Of a DNA stretch of 64,000 nucleotides, positions 9,079 through 17,155 are shown piece by piece (position 1 is the first letter of the stretch; each line of letters starts with the position of its first letter). This DNA is from Corynebacterium mucifaciens (lineage in GTDB: Bacteria; Actinomycetota; Actinomycetes; Mycobacteriales; Mycobacteriaceae): assembly GCF_012396315.1 (NCBI RefSeq), contig NZ_JAAXPF010000008.1:1-64000 (forward strand), written 5' to 3'. The notes below the pieces were generated by a model. The model was given only the letters and a program-made list of their open reading frames with translations, was not told the origin of the DNA and made no database searches. The translations under genes were made by a program, and so were the position numbers.

Positions 9079-9098
9079 GGTTCTTCATGAAATCTTCA
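9079..9098. promoter_or_regulatory. CopR-type direct-repeat box between DUF1541 gene and csp
   Basis: Two 9-bp half-sites, GGTTCTTCA and AAATCTTCA, are separated by 2 nt. The second half-site is identical to both halves of the perfect box at 16163-16182. On the minus strand it reads TGAAGATTT-N2-TGAAGAACC, matching the tandem TGAAGATTT repeat described for C. glutamicum CopR. It lies about 107 nt before csp and 244 nt before the divergent lipoprotein gene. The rest of the 8836-9205 gap shows no gene. Confidence 0.7.
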
Positions 9099-9205
9099 TG
9101 GTCCAGCCCTGGATTCCGGCCAGTCGGGCCTCTAGGGTCGAGGGTGTAGGCCGGTCGGCTCGACCGGCCCGCCTTCCCGGACCGAATTGAGATATGGAGC
9201 ACGAC

Positions 9206-9616
9206 ATGACCCATCACGTACACGCCATGCTGGAGACCCACCCGAAGGACCTAGGCCAGATCGACAAGGACAAACTGGCCGAATGCATCACCGCCTGCTT
9301 CGAGTGCGCCCAGACCTGCACCGCCTGCGCGGATGCCTGCCTGGGTGAGGACATGGTCGCGGAGCTGACCACCTGCATCCGCCTCAACCTCGACTGTGCT
9401 GACATCTGTACGGCCACCGGCCGGATGCTCTCCCGGCCCACCGACTGGAATGTCACCCTTATCCGCTCCGTCCTGGAGGCTTGTCGTACTGCCTGCCAGG
9501 CCTGTGGAGAAGAATGCGCCCGCCACGCTGAGATGCACGAGCACTGCACGGTCTGCGCCGAGGTCTGCCGCCGGTGCGAGCAGGCCTGTACTGAGCTGCT
9601 CGCCACCTTGGACTAA
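9206..9616 (+). CDS. csp: Four-helix-bundle copper storage protein (Csp, DUF326)
   Basis: The 136-residue protein carries 18 cysteines, mostly in CxxC, CxxxC or similar helical spacing (for example CITACFECAQTC and CEQAC). This is the pattern of Csp proteins, whose four-helix bundles store many Cu(I) ions in the core. No signal peptide or Tat motif is present, so it is the cytosolic Csp3-like type. The ATG at 9206 is preferred over the ATG at 9194 because GGAG lies 6 nt before it. A CopR-type box upstream suggests induction by copper through CopRS. Confidence 0.88.
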   Translation: MTHHVHAMLETHPKDLGQIDKDKLAECITACFECAQTCTACADACLGEDMVAELTTCIRLNLDCADICTATGRMLSRPTDWNVTLIRSVLEACRTACQACGEECARHAEMHEHCTVCAEVCRRCEQACTELLATLD

Positions 9617-9658
9617 CCCCGACCCACGACCACGCTCACTGTTTCCGCCATATCTTTC

Positions 9659-10732
9659 CTATGCAGGGGTTTTCGACCTCCCGGAACATTGTGAAGGTGA
9701 GAAAAAGTCCGCGCGCACCCCCAGGGCACGGTCGGTGCGCTGGATGGACTCATCACCGTCTTCCACGGTGCCAGCCAGGGCACGGATTGCGTCGATGTTC
9801 TCGGGGACGACGATGGCCTGGTTGTCGACCGTGTACGTCCAGAACAACTCATTGCCCTGCACGGTCAGGATATCTTCCCAGATGGCGACCTCATACATAT
9901 CGCCCCGTGGCCGGCCTAGATCTCGCATCAATTCGACGGTGCTGTTGACCGCCACGATTCCATCGGAGCGCCGCACGAAAGCGATCCGCGGCATCGCCTT
10001 CAACGCTTCGAGAACCTCTTCTGTGTCTGCCGGGCGGGTTAGCTCGATGGTCCAGAAATGCAGGTGGTTGTGGGTGTGCGCTCCCTTGGCCGCCATGGTC
10101 ACCACATCCAGGTCGGGGACCACCGACTGGGCGTCTGGGCCTTGATGGCTGGGAATACGACCTTCGGGAACTATGGTGTTCATGATCCCCGAGTGGTCGG
10201 ATTCCCACGGATCGGTGGCCCGGCGGACAAGCACTCCCCGCGCTTTGGACAGCAATCCAGCGTCCTGGAGTGCGATAAGGGTGCGGACAGTGCCGGTGGT
10301 GTTGCAGGAAACCACGCGGGTGGTGTCGCGTCCAAGCGTGGAACTGTAGTTGGCGTGGGCAACGAAGGAGTGGCCGGTGAGACTGTGCTTCTCCCCGCCC
10401 TGGAACACGGACTTGACTCCATGGGTGCGATAGAGGTCGAGGTTGCCGGCCCCGATGGTGGACGGGGTGCAGTCCACCACGACATCCGCGTTGTCGAGCA
10501 GGTCCGGTAGTTTCCCGGCGATGGGATATCCGGCAGCTCTCATCTCTTGGTGGGCTTCTTCGGTGGAGGCATAGACCGGGATGCCCTGCGTGATGGCGGT
10601 GGCGACCCGGTAATCGGTGGTGACGTCGCTGACCCCGAGGAGTTCCATGTCCTCCTGGGCTCTCACCGCGTCGGCTACACGTTGACCGATGACACCGTAC
10701 CCGTTTACTGCAACCTTGATTTTATTCGGCAT
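9659..10732 (-). CDS. Type II (archaeal-type) glyceraldehyde-3-phosphate dehydrogenase
   Basis: The 357-residue protein starts with a Rossmann motif, VNGYGVIGQRVA at residues 9-20, and has the catalytic loop SCNTTG with Cys143. These features and the overall pattern match archaeal-type phosphorylating GAPDH, which oxidises glyceraldehyde-3-phosphate and differs from the ordinary bacterial Gap. The His-rich stretch THNHLHFW near residue 220 fits the family's active-site region. The length is about 15 residues over the usual 340, with a polar C-terminal tail. It lies last in the minus-strand run copR-copS-HMA-copB-DUF305-gap. GAPDH is a known copper target in bacteria through its active Cys, so a substitute enzyme under copper stress is an attractive inference. 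Confidence 0.85.
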   Translation of the reverse strand: MPNKIKVAVNGYGVIGQRVADAVRAQEDMELLGVSDVTTDYRVATAITQGIPVYASTEEAHQEMRAAGYPIAGKLPDLLDNADVVVDCTPSTIGAGNLDLYRTHGVKSVFQGGEKHSLTGHSFVAHANYSSTLGRDTTRVVSCNTTGTVRTLIALQDAGLLSKARGVLVRRATDPWESDHSGIMNTIVPEGRIPSHQGPDAQSVVPDLDVVTMAAKGAHTHNHLHFWTIELTRPADTEEVLEALKAMPRIAFVRRSDGIVAVNSTVELMRDLGRPRGDMYEVAIWEDILTVQGNELFWTYTVDNQAIVVPENIDAIRALAGTVEDGDESIQRTDRALGVRADFFSPSQCSGRSKTPA

Positions 10733-10819
10733 GCTGATTGTCTTTCCCGGAAATCCTGGTTTGGCCCGATGGCCGTATGGTCGTGTTTCTCATCTGGGGT
10801 GGTCGGGGAATGTCCTTGT

Positions 10820-11482
10820 TCAGAGCTCGTTGAGCATCTGCTCCATCTCGGCGATCTCGGCCTCCTGATCTTCAATGACCTGCTCAGCCAGAGCGATGGC
10901 CTGCGGGTTCTGGCCATCAGTGACCTCATCGCGGGCCATATCGACCGCGCCCTCATGGTGGGCGGTCATCTGCTCAAGGTAGAGCCGGGCAGCCTCGGTG
11001 CCCTGGGCGTCCTCGAGGGTTGTCATGTCCTCCTCGCTCATCATTCCACTCATCCCGCCATGGTCCATCTCAGCCATATCACCGGTGACCGGATCTTCTT
11101 CCCAGGTCTCGAGCATGGTATTCATCCGGTTGATCTCCGGGCCCTGGGCATCGATAACACCTTGGGCGAACTCGATGACCTCGGCCGGGATATCGTCCTT
11201 GGCCAGGAGGATTTCACTCATCTCCACGGCCTGTTGGTGATGCGGGATCATCATCTGCGCGAACATGATGTCCGCGTCATTGTGCTCGGCGGAGACCTCT
11301 CCGGCCGCCCCCGTCTCTGTCTCAGGATCCGTGGTGGCCCCGGTCGTTTCGGTGGTGTCGGGGGCGGGCGTAGTGGCGATGGTCGTGGTGTCGGTGTTTT
11401 CTCCCTCAGTGTTATCTGCGCAGGCGGACAAAACCAGGGTGGAGGTCAAGGCGAGAGCGGCGATGGTGATGGTGCGCTTCAC
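10820..11482 (-). CDS. DUF305 lipoprotein of the copper region
   Basis: A 220-residue secreted lipoprotein: signal peptide MKRTITIAALALTS with lipobox LSAC, Thr-rich linker, then a DUF305 domain of ferritin-like helices. Recognisable motifs are FAQMMIPHHQQAVEM and a second MTAHHEGAVDMA, with an intervening Met/His stretch (MAEMDHGGMSGMM) that could bind copper. DUF305 proteins commonly sit beside copper exporters. The start is a GTG with an AAAGGGAA ribosome binding site. Signal peptide and first residues closely resemble those of the DUF1541 lipoprotein at 8227-8835, suggesting a common origin of the export part. Confidence 0.85.
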   Translation of the reverse strand: MKRTITIAALALTSTLVLSACADNTEGENTDTTTIATTPAPDTTETTGATTDPETETGAAGEVSAEHNDADIMFAQMMIPHHQQAVEMSEILLAKDDIPAEVIEFAQGVIDAQGPEINRMNTMLETWEEDPVTGDMAEMDHGGMSGMMSEEDMTTLEDAQGTEAARLYLEQMTAHHEGAVDMARDEVTDGQNPQAIALAEQVIEDQEAEIAEMEQMLNEL

Positions 11483-11534
11483 GGGGGTTCCCTTTCGGAG
11501 GTTGTGTATGGGGGAGTCGATGAAGGATTGAAAG

Positions 11535-13766
11535 TCAGCGGACGGGGGCTGCAGAGCTCACAGCAGCCTTCTCCTCCTTCCCGTCGGTCGGAGCCAGGTG
11601 AGCCGGGTCCAGGTCGATCCGGCGCAGCAGCTGGGCGTTCAGGGCCACCACGATGGTCGAGGCAGACATCAAGATCGCGCCCACGGCCGGGGACAGCACG
11701 AACCCGATCGAGGCGAGCACGCCGGCGGCCAGCGGCACGGCGAGGATGTTGTAGCCAGAGGCCCAGATGAGGTTCTGGATCATCTTGCGGTAGCTGGCCT
11801 GCGAGAGCTCAATCATCGACAGCACTGCACGCGGGTCATCACTGGCCAGCACCACTCCGGCGGATTCCATGGCCACATCCGTGCCGGCCCCGATGGCGAT
11901 ACCGACCTCCGCGCGGGTCAGAGCGGGGGCGTCGTTGACACCGTCGCCGACCATGGCCACGCTCAGGCCACGCTCCTGTAACTGGGTGACCTTGGTGTCC
12001 TTGTCCTGGGGCAGGACCTCGGCGAAGACCTCATTAATCCCCAGGTCCTGGCCAACCGCCTGGGCCACCTGCTGCGCGTCACCGGTGATCATCGCGACCT
12101 TCACCCCGCGGTCCTGCAGGGCTTTCACGGCGGCGCGGGATTCGGGGCGGATCTTGTCCTCGACGGCCACCGCACCGATGATCTGACCGTCGCGGACAAT
12201 ATGGAGCACACCGGCCCCACGCCCGGTCCAGGCGCTGGTGGTGTCGGTGAGCTCGGCCGGGGTGGTGAGGTTGAGCTCGCGCAGCATGTTCGGCCCACCC
12301 ACGAGGATCTCAGCGCCATCGACAGTGGCCCGGACCCCCCGGCCGGAGGCGGCGCTGAAACCAGTTGCACGGATTTGCCGACGGGAGGCCTCGGGGTGGG
12401 CGGCCGCGGCCGCCACGATGGCGCGGGCCACGGGGTGCTCGCTGTCGGCCTCCGCGGCGGCGGCCAGGGCCAGCAGCTCGCCCTCGGTGACGCCGGCAGC
12501 TGCCGCGACACCGGTGACCGCGTGCGCACCCTCGGTCAGGGTGCCGGTTTTGTCGAAGAGCACCACGTCGATGGTGCGCATCCGCTCGAGCGCCATCCGG
12601 TCCTTGATGAGCACCCCGGATTTCGCGGCCCGCTCGCTGGAGATCGCAATGACCAGCGGAATCGCGAGGCCCAGGGCGTGCGGACAGGCGATGACCAGAA
12701 CCGTGACCGTGCGCACCACGGCATCGTCCGGGCTGCCGATAATGGTCCACACCACCGCGGTGATCAGAGCGGAGATCAGCGCGAACCAGAACAACAACGC
12801 GGCCGCCCGATCCGCCAGGGCCTGGGCCCGGGAGGAGGACTCCTGGGCGTCGGCAACCATGCGTTGGATCCCGGCCAGGGCGGTGTCCCCGCCGGTAGCC
12901 TCCACCCGGATGCGGACGGTGTTGTCGGTGGCCACGGTACCGGCGACCACCTTGTCACCGGTGTCGCGGAAGACGGGACGGGATTCGCCGGTGATCATCG
13001 CCTCATCGAATTCGGCGGCTCCGTCGAGGATGGTTCCGTCGGCCGGCACCCGGGCACCGGCCCTCACCAGCACGACGTCGTCGACGACCAGCTCTGAGAT
13101 GGCCACGGTGCGGGTGGTCCCGTCGATGACTTTCTCGGCCTCATCCGGCAGCAGGGCAGCCAGCGCGTCAAGCGCGGAGGACGCGGCCCCGAGAGCGCGC
13201 ATCTCCAGCCAGTGGCCCAGCAGCATGATGGTCACCAGCAGGGACAGCTCCCACCAGAAGTCCAGGTCAAAACCGCCCAGCCCCAGAGTGGTGACCCAGG
13301 AGGCGACAAACGCCACGGTGATGGCCATGGCGATCAGGAGCATCATCCCGGGTTGGCGGGATTTCAGTTCTTTCCATCCGCCCTTGAGGAAAGGCGTTCC
13401 GCCGTAGACGAAGATGATCGTGCCCAGCACCGGGGGGATCCAGGTGGATCCGGGGAATGCCGGGAGGTGGTAGCCGAGCAGGTGGGCGACCATGGGGCTG
13501 AAAATAACGACGGGAATGGACAGAATCAGCGACCACCAGAAGCGGTCCCGAAACATTGCGGTGCTGTGTCCGGCGTGTTCGCCGTGACCATGAACGTGGT
13601 GGTCTTCGTCGAGGGCGGAGTGCGGGTGATCGTGGGGCATCGCCTGGCCGTGGGTGTCGGCATCTGCGTGGTGTTCGTGGCTGGCATGATCCGGGTGGTG
13701 GGTGTGGTCTGTTTCCGGAGCGGGGTGATCACCATGGTGATCACCGGAATGGTGGGGAGTGCTCAT
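11535..13766 (-). CDS. copB: CopB-type copper-translocating P1B ATPase
   Basis: A 743-residue heavy-metal ATPase with a His-rich N-terminus (about 70 residues, more than 20 His) in place of an HMA domain. Motifs are TGES (ITGESRPVF), the metal-binding membrane motif CPH (IACPHALGLAIP), the phosphorylation site DKTGTLTEG and the hinge GDGVNDAPAL. CPH with a His-rich tail is the mark of the CopB subgroup (P1B-3), which exports copper. The ATG at 13766 is chosen because AAAGGA lies 6 nt upstream; a TTG 18 nt earlier is less likely. It follows the HMA-domain gene by 51 nt. Confidence 0.9.
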   Translation of the reverse strand: MSTPHHSGDHHGDHPAPETDHTHHPDHASHEHHADADTHGQAMPHDHPHSALDEDHHVHGHGEHAGHSTAMFRDRFWWSLILSIPVVIFSPMVAHLLGYHLPAFPGSTWIPPVLGTIIFVYGGTPFLKGGWKELKSRQPGMMLLIAMAITVAFVASWVTTLGLGGFDLDFWWELSLLVTIMLLGHWLEMRALGAASSALDALAALLPDEAEKVIDGTTRTVAISELVVDDVVLVRAGARVPADGTILDGAAEFDEAMITGESRPVFRDTGDKVVAGTVATDNTVRIRVEATGGDTALAGIQRMVADAQESSSRAQALADRAAALLFWFALISALITAVVWTIIGSPDDAVVRTVTVLVIACPHALGLAIPLVIAISSERAAKSGVLIKDRMALERMRTIDVVLFDKTGTLTEGAHAVTGVAAAAGVTEGELLALAAAAEADSEHPVARAIVAAAAAHPEASRRQIRATGFSAASGRGVRATVDGAEILVGGPNMLRELNLTTPAELTDTTSAWTGRGAGVLHIVRDGQIIGAVAVEDKIRPESRAAVKALQDRGVKVAMITGDAQQVAQAVGQDLGINEVFAEVLPQDKDTKVTQLQERGLSVAMVGDGVNDAPALTRAEVGIAIGAGTDVAMESAGVVLASDDPRAVLSMIELSQASYRKMIQNLIWASGYNILAVPLAAGVLASIGFVLSPAVGAILMSASTIVVALNAQLLRRIDLDPAHLAPTDGKEEKAAVSSAAPVR

Positions 13767-13817
13767 GACGTTCCTTTCGCTCAACCCGGTCGGGGTCGAG
13801 ATGATGGGTAAAACTGA

Positions 13818-14144
13818 TCAGGATAAGACGGTGTAGCCGGCCTCCTCGATGGCCCGGCGAACCATCTCCGGAGGTACGGCACCGGTCACCGTGACGGTGG
13901 AAACACCACCAGCAGCGAGATCAATCTGGACGTCGTCGACCTGGGGGAGGGCCTGAAGGGCCTGGGTCACGCTTTTCGCGCAGTGCCCGCAGGTCAGGCC
14001 GGTGACCTGGTAGCTAGGGGAGGGCCCTCCTGCTGACGAGTCGCTGGCGGCAGGGGTGGAGGCGGTGCCGGCACGTGAGGCAGGTTCGCAACAGCTGCAG
14101 CCGTGGGAGGCCATCGGCAAGAGGCGGGGCGGGGAGGTGATCAT
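13818..14144 (-). CDS. HMA-domain copper-binding protein (CopZ-like)
   Basis: This small protein (108 residues from the ATG at 14144) has an N-terminal HGCSCCEP segment and a C-terminal HMA domain with the metal site GLTCGHCAKSV. It likely hands Cu(I) to the CopB ATPase encoded downstream, or buffers it. The start has a TAGGAG ribosome binding site. A CsoR-type palindrome lies about 48 nt upstream at 14192-14208. The extra Cys motif (CSCC) ahead of the HMA domain is unusual for CopZ and may be a second metal site. Confidence 0.8.
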   Translation of the reverse strand: MITSPPRLLPMASHGCSCCEPASRAGTASTPAASDSSAGGPSPSYQVTGLTCGHCAKSVTQALQALPQVDDVQIDLAAGGVSTVTVTGAVPPEMVRRAIEEAGYTVLS

Positions 14145-14191
14145 GGGAAAGCTCCTACGGGTCGGTGGGATGCGGTAACGCTCGCTAGCAT

Positions 14192-14208
14192 ATACCCCCC
14201 AGGGGTAC
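14192..14208. promoter_or_regulatory. CsoR-type operator upstream of the HMA/copB genes
   Basis: ATACCCCCCAGGGGTAC is an imperfect palindrome with the TACCC/GGGTA arms and central C and G runs typical of CsoR operators. An almost identical site lies at 23395-23411 before copZ-copA. A CsoR with the Cu(I) ligand pattern is encoded at 26484-26825. Confidence 0.75.
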
Positions 14209-14255
14209 ATTTTCAAGGGGTGGAGGGCACGGCCCTCACGCGGGGCAGGGTATGG

Positions 14256-15383
14256 TCACCGAGCAGCCTCCTCACTGTCGGGAGGGGACAGCGGGAGGCG
14301 GAGGGCAAACACCGCTCCGCGACCGGGTCCGGGGGAGGTGGCGGTGAGAGTGCCGCCGTGGGCCTCGACCAATGCCTTGGAGATGGTCAGGCCGATACCG
14401 GCCCCGCCGTTGTCCCGGCTGCGGGCGGCATCCCCCCGGTAGAAGCGTTCGAAGATGTGTCCGAGCTGGCCAGGTGGGATGCCCTCGCCGTCATCGGCGA
14501 CGTGGATGAGCGCGGTGGACGCCCCCTGTCGGTGGACGCTGATCCGGACCTGCCCGCCGGCCGGGGTGTGCCGTAGCGCGTTCGACAGGAGATTGCTCAT
14601 CACCTGGCCGAAGCGTTGCCGGTCCACGAGCACCCGGGCGGTGTCCGTAATGGTCTCGACCTGTAAATCGACGCCTTTGTCAGCATAAGCTTCCCCCGCG
14701 GCAGCAGCGGCGGTATGGAGCAGATCCCCGAGCCCTTCCTCCGCCAGGTCCAACTCGATCCGGTGTTCCTGGGCCCGGGAGACATCGTCGATGTCTTCCA
14801 TCAACCGGGTCAGGCGGGTGAGTTGGTCAGCCATGATCGTGTGGGTGGCATTATTCCAGTCCACGGCCCCGTCCTGGAGACCGTCGAGGTAGACCGTGAG
14901 CACCGATAAGGGGGTGCCCATTTCGTGGGCCAGATCAGAGAGCATCTGGCGGCGGACCTGTTCGGTGTGTGCCAGCCGGTCGGCCATGGTGTTGAAGGCA
15001 TGCGCCAGGGTGGTGACCTCGGGGCCTGCTTCTCCGGCGGGCACGCGGACACGATAGTTGCCGGCCGTCAGGCTGGTAGCGGCGCGGGTGAGATCCTGCA
15101 GGGGGGTGCGCAGGCGACGCGATAACCACAGGCTGGCCAGCAGGGCGCTGATCAAGGCGGTGGGCAGGGCGACGGCCAGGGTGGTCACGTTGGCGTCCCG
15201 GTAGGCCTGCTCGGCATGGAACAGCTCCAGCGAGGGGTCCTCCCGGCCGGCCATCAACATATGATCATGGAACAGGGGCGGGCCCACCATCGTGGCCACG
15301 GTCGCGGCCACCAGCAGGCTAATCACCACGACCAACACCTGGGCGGTCAGGAAGCGGAAGGTCAGGCCGGGTCCGTGATTCAT
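14256..15383 (-). CDS. copS: Sensor histidine kinase CopS
   Basis: A 375-residue membrane kinase with two transmembrane segments (about residues 10-33 and 68-88) around a short extracytoplasmic loop that contains His and Met (FHDHMLMAGRED). A HAMP domain follows, then the phospho-acceptor motif DLAHEMGTPLSVL, an N box (NLLSNALRHT) and G boxes (DDGEGIP, GGAGIGL). The loop could sense copper outside the membrane, as for CopS of C. glutamicum. Its ATG overlaps the copR stop by a few bases, so the two are translationally coupled. Confidence 0.85.
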   Translation of the reverse strand: MNHGPGLTFRFLTAQVLVVVISLLVAATVATMVGPPLFHDHMLMAGREDPSLELFHAEQAYRDANVTTLAVALPTALISALLASLWLSRRLRTPLQDLTRAATSLTAGNYRVRVPAGEAGPEVTTLAHAFNTMADRLAHTEQVRRQMLSDLAHEMGTPLSVLTVYLDGLQDGAVDWNNATHTIMADQLTRLTRLMEDIDDVSRAQEHRIELDLAEEGLGDLLHTAAAAAGEAYADKGVDLQVETITDTARVLVDRQRFGQVMSNLLSNALRHTPAGGQVRISVHRQGASTALIHVADDGEGIPPGQLGHIFERFYRGDAARSRDNGGAGIGLTISKALVEAHGGTLTATSPGPGRGAVFALRLPLSPPDSEEAAR

Positions 15384-16102
15384 GGCTGCCCCACCCGGTA
15401 GCCCACGCCACGCACGGTGTCGATAAACCCCCGGCCCCGGGTGTCGGTGCCGAGCTTGCGACGCAAGTTGCCGATGTGGACATCGACGATGCGTTCATCA
15501 CCGACCCAGTTGGTGTCCCAGACCTCGGTGACCAGGTCGTGGCGGGTCAGCACCTGGCCGGGGCGCAGGGCCAGGGCAACCAGCAGCTCGAACTCCGTGC
15601 GGGTGAGCTCCACGGTCGTCTCCCCCACCCGCACCTGATGGGCGACGGGGTCAAGGATGAGGTCACCAACGATCAAGGGGGTGGTCACCTGCGGTGGGGT
15701 GGTGCTGGTGCGCGGGCGGCGCAGCACCGCATGCACCCGGGTCACCAGTTCCCGGATGCTAAAAGGTTTGGTGATGTAGTCATCCGCCCCCAGGGTCAAA
15801 CCGCTGATCTTGTCGTCCTCGCTGCCACGCGCGGTGAGCATGAGGATGTAGCAGTCCGAGAAGGTGCGGATCCGTCGGCACACCTCCAGGCCGTCGAGTT
15901 CGGGCAGCCCCAGATCCAGCACCACAACATCGGGGGAAAAGCGACGGGCCTCGTCCACGGCCTGGGTGCCGGTGTGCGCCTGGCGGGTATCGAAGCAGGC
16001 CCGGACGAGGTAGGAGGCCACCATCTGAGCCAGGGGTTGTTCATCATCGACGACCAGCACCCGCCCCGGAGGCGTGGCGGTGGTCGGTGTGCGGTCAGCC
16101 AT
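15380..16102 (-). CDS. copR: Copper response regulator CopR (OmpR family)
   Basis: A 240-residue OmpR-type regulator. The receiver has the acidic pair VVDDEQ, the phospho-Asp in VVLDLGLPELDG, the T in MLTARGS and the K in YITKPF. A winged-helix DNA-binding domain ends in RRKLGTDTRGRGFIDTVRGVGYRV. The ATG at 16102 is preferred over an in-frame GTG at 16117. A perfect CopR-type 9-2-9 repeat lies 61 nt upstream in the shared divergent region with cueP, so autoregulation together with activation of cueP and the oxidase gene is likely. Confidence 0.85.
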   Translation of the reverse strand: MADRTPTTATPPGRVLVVDDEQPLAQMVASYLVRACFDTRQAHTGTQAVDEARRFSPDVVVLDLGLPELDGLEVCRRIRTFSDCYILMLTARGSEDDKISGLTLGADDYITKPFSIRELVTRVHAVLRRPRTSTTPPQVTTPLIVGDLILDPVAHQVRVGETTVELTRTEFELLVALALRPGQVLTRHDLVTEVWDTNWVGDERIVDVHIGNLRRKLGTDTRGRGFIDTVRGVGYRVGQP

Positions 16103-16162
16103 AGACCCCAGTATCACTCCGGCCAGAGGGGGAATACCACCCTCGCTCAGTGCCCGGCGGGG

Positions 16163-16182
16163 AAATCTTCATCAAATCTTCA
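16163..16182. promoter_or_regulatory. Perfect CopR-type box in the copR-cueP divergent region
   Basis: AAATCTTCA occurs twice with a 2-nt spacer (16163-16171 and 16174-16182). On the other strand this is the tandem TGAAGATTT repeat described for the C. glutamicum CopR box. The remaining 406-nt intergenic stretch (16103-16508) shows no gene. Confidence 0.8.
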
Positions 16183-16508
16183 AACATCACCCTTCGACCG
16201 CCGTCACCCCTGTGCCCCACCCCGGGCCGGCGGCATCGCCTCCCCTGGTCGGTTCAGCAGGCGCCACCAGGGAATTCACTGCCTGCACCGCATACCCGGG
16301 GCGGGTAGAAAGACATCGCCCACGGCTGTGGGGTGGTGTCCCGGTGGTGACCCAGCCCACCGAATTCACCCCCCTTTTCGCCCTGTTATAAGACTGTGAG
16401 CAGGGTTTTTGATTTCTAGCCCGTCAGACACCCGTGCTAGATAAAGGTATGGCATCGACCTTGAGGCGATGTCTTCTCACGGTCTTACCACGATCCAAGG
16501 AGATTGAC

Positions 16509-17084
16509 GTGAAACGAGCAGCGATCGCAGCCGCCGCCCTTGCCCTCGCCCTCACGGGGTGTTCGGCCGCCGACCCGGAACCCACCGCCGACGGGACGGT
16601 GTCTCAGGACACATTCCTGACTACCCATGGCCTGGCCGACATGGACGCGGTGGAGATCATTGATCACCTCGACCGGCAGAAGGTCTCTGAGCGTCCCACG
16701 GATCTGATCGCCTCAGTGCGTAACGATGAACTGCTGCTCTCGAGCGATGACCAGGAAGTCGCGCTCGATCTTCCCGACAATCAGACGTATGTCTCGATCG
16801 CACCCTATCTCACCTCCACCCACGACTGCTTCTACCACAGCCTCACGACCTGCGTGGGGGAACTCGACAATGAGGATATCCAGGTCACGATCACCGATGA
16901 GGCGACCGGTGAGGTGCTGGTGGACGAGGCGACAACCACCTTCGACAACGGGTTTATTGGCTTCTGGCTTCCCGATGATGTCACCGGCCTGATTGAGGTC
17001 AGCTACCAGGGGCGTACCGGCACCACGGAGTTTTTCACCACCGACGACGGTGCCACCTGTGTCACAGACCTGCGCCTGACGTGA
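16509..17084 (+). CDS. cueP: CueP-type extracytoplasmic copper-binding lipoprotein
   Basis: A 191-residue protein with a lipoprotein signal (ALALALTGC) and the CueP family signature, including CFYHSLTTCVGEL and a late Cys in GATCVTDL. Known CueP of Salmonella binds periplasmic copper with conserved cysteines and can supply it to superoxide dismutase. Here it would be anchored outside the membrane. The GTG at 16509 is chosen because AAGGAG lies 8 nt upstream and the signal peptide starts there. The gene is 71 nt before the multicopper oxidase gene and is divergent from copR, with the CopR box between. Confidence 0.82.
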   Translation: MKRAAIAAAALALALTGCSAADPEPTADGTVSQDTFLTTHGLADMDAVEIIDHLDRQKVSERPTDLIASVRNDELLLSSDDQEVALDLPDNQTYVSIAPYLTSTHDCFYHSLTTCVGELDNEDIQVTITDEATGEVLVDEATTTFDNGFIGFWLPDDVTGLIEVSYQGRTGTTEFFTTDDGATCVTDLRLT

Positions 17085-17155
17085 CGGCTCAGCAGGGTCC
17101 TCACCTGCGACTGTCTCCCGTGTCACTGAAATCTTGCACCAAGGAAGGTTAAATC

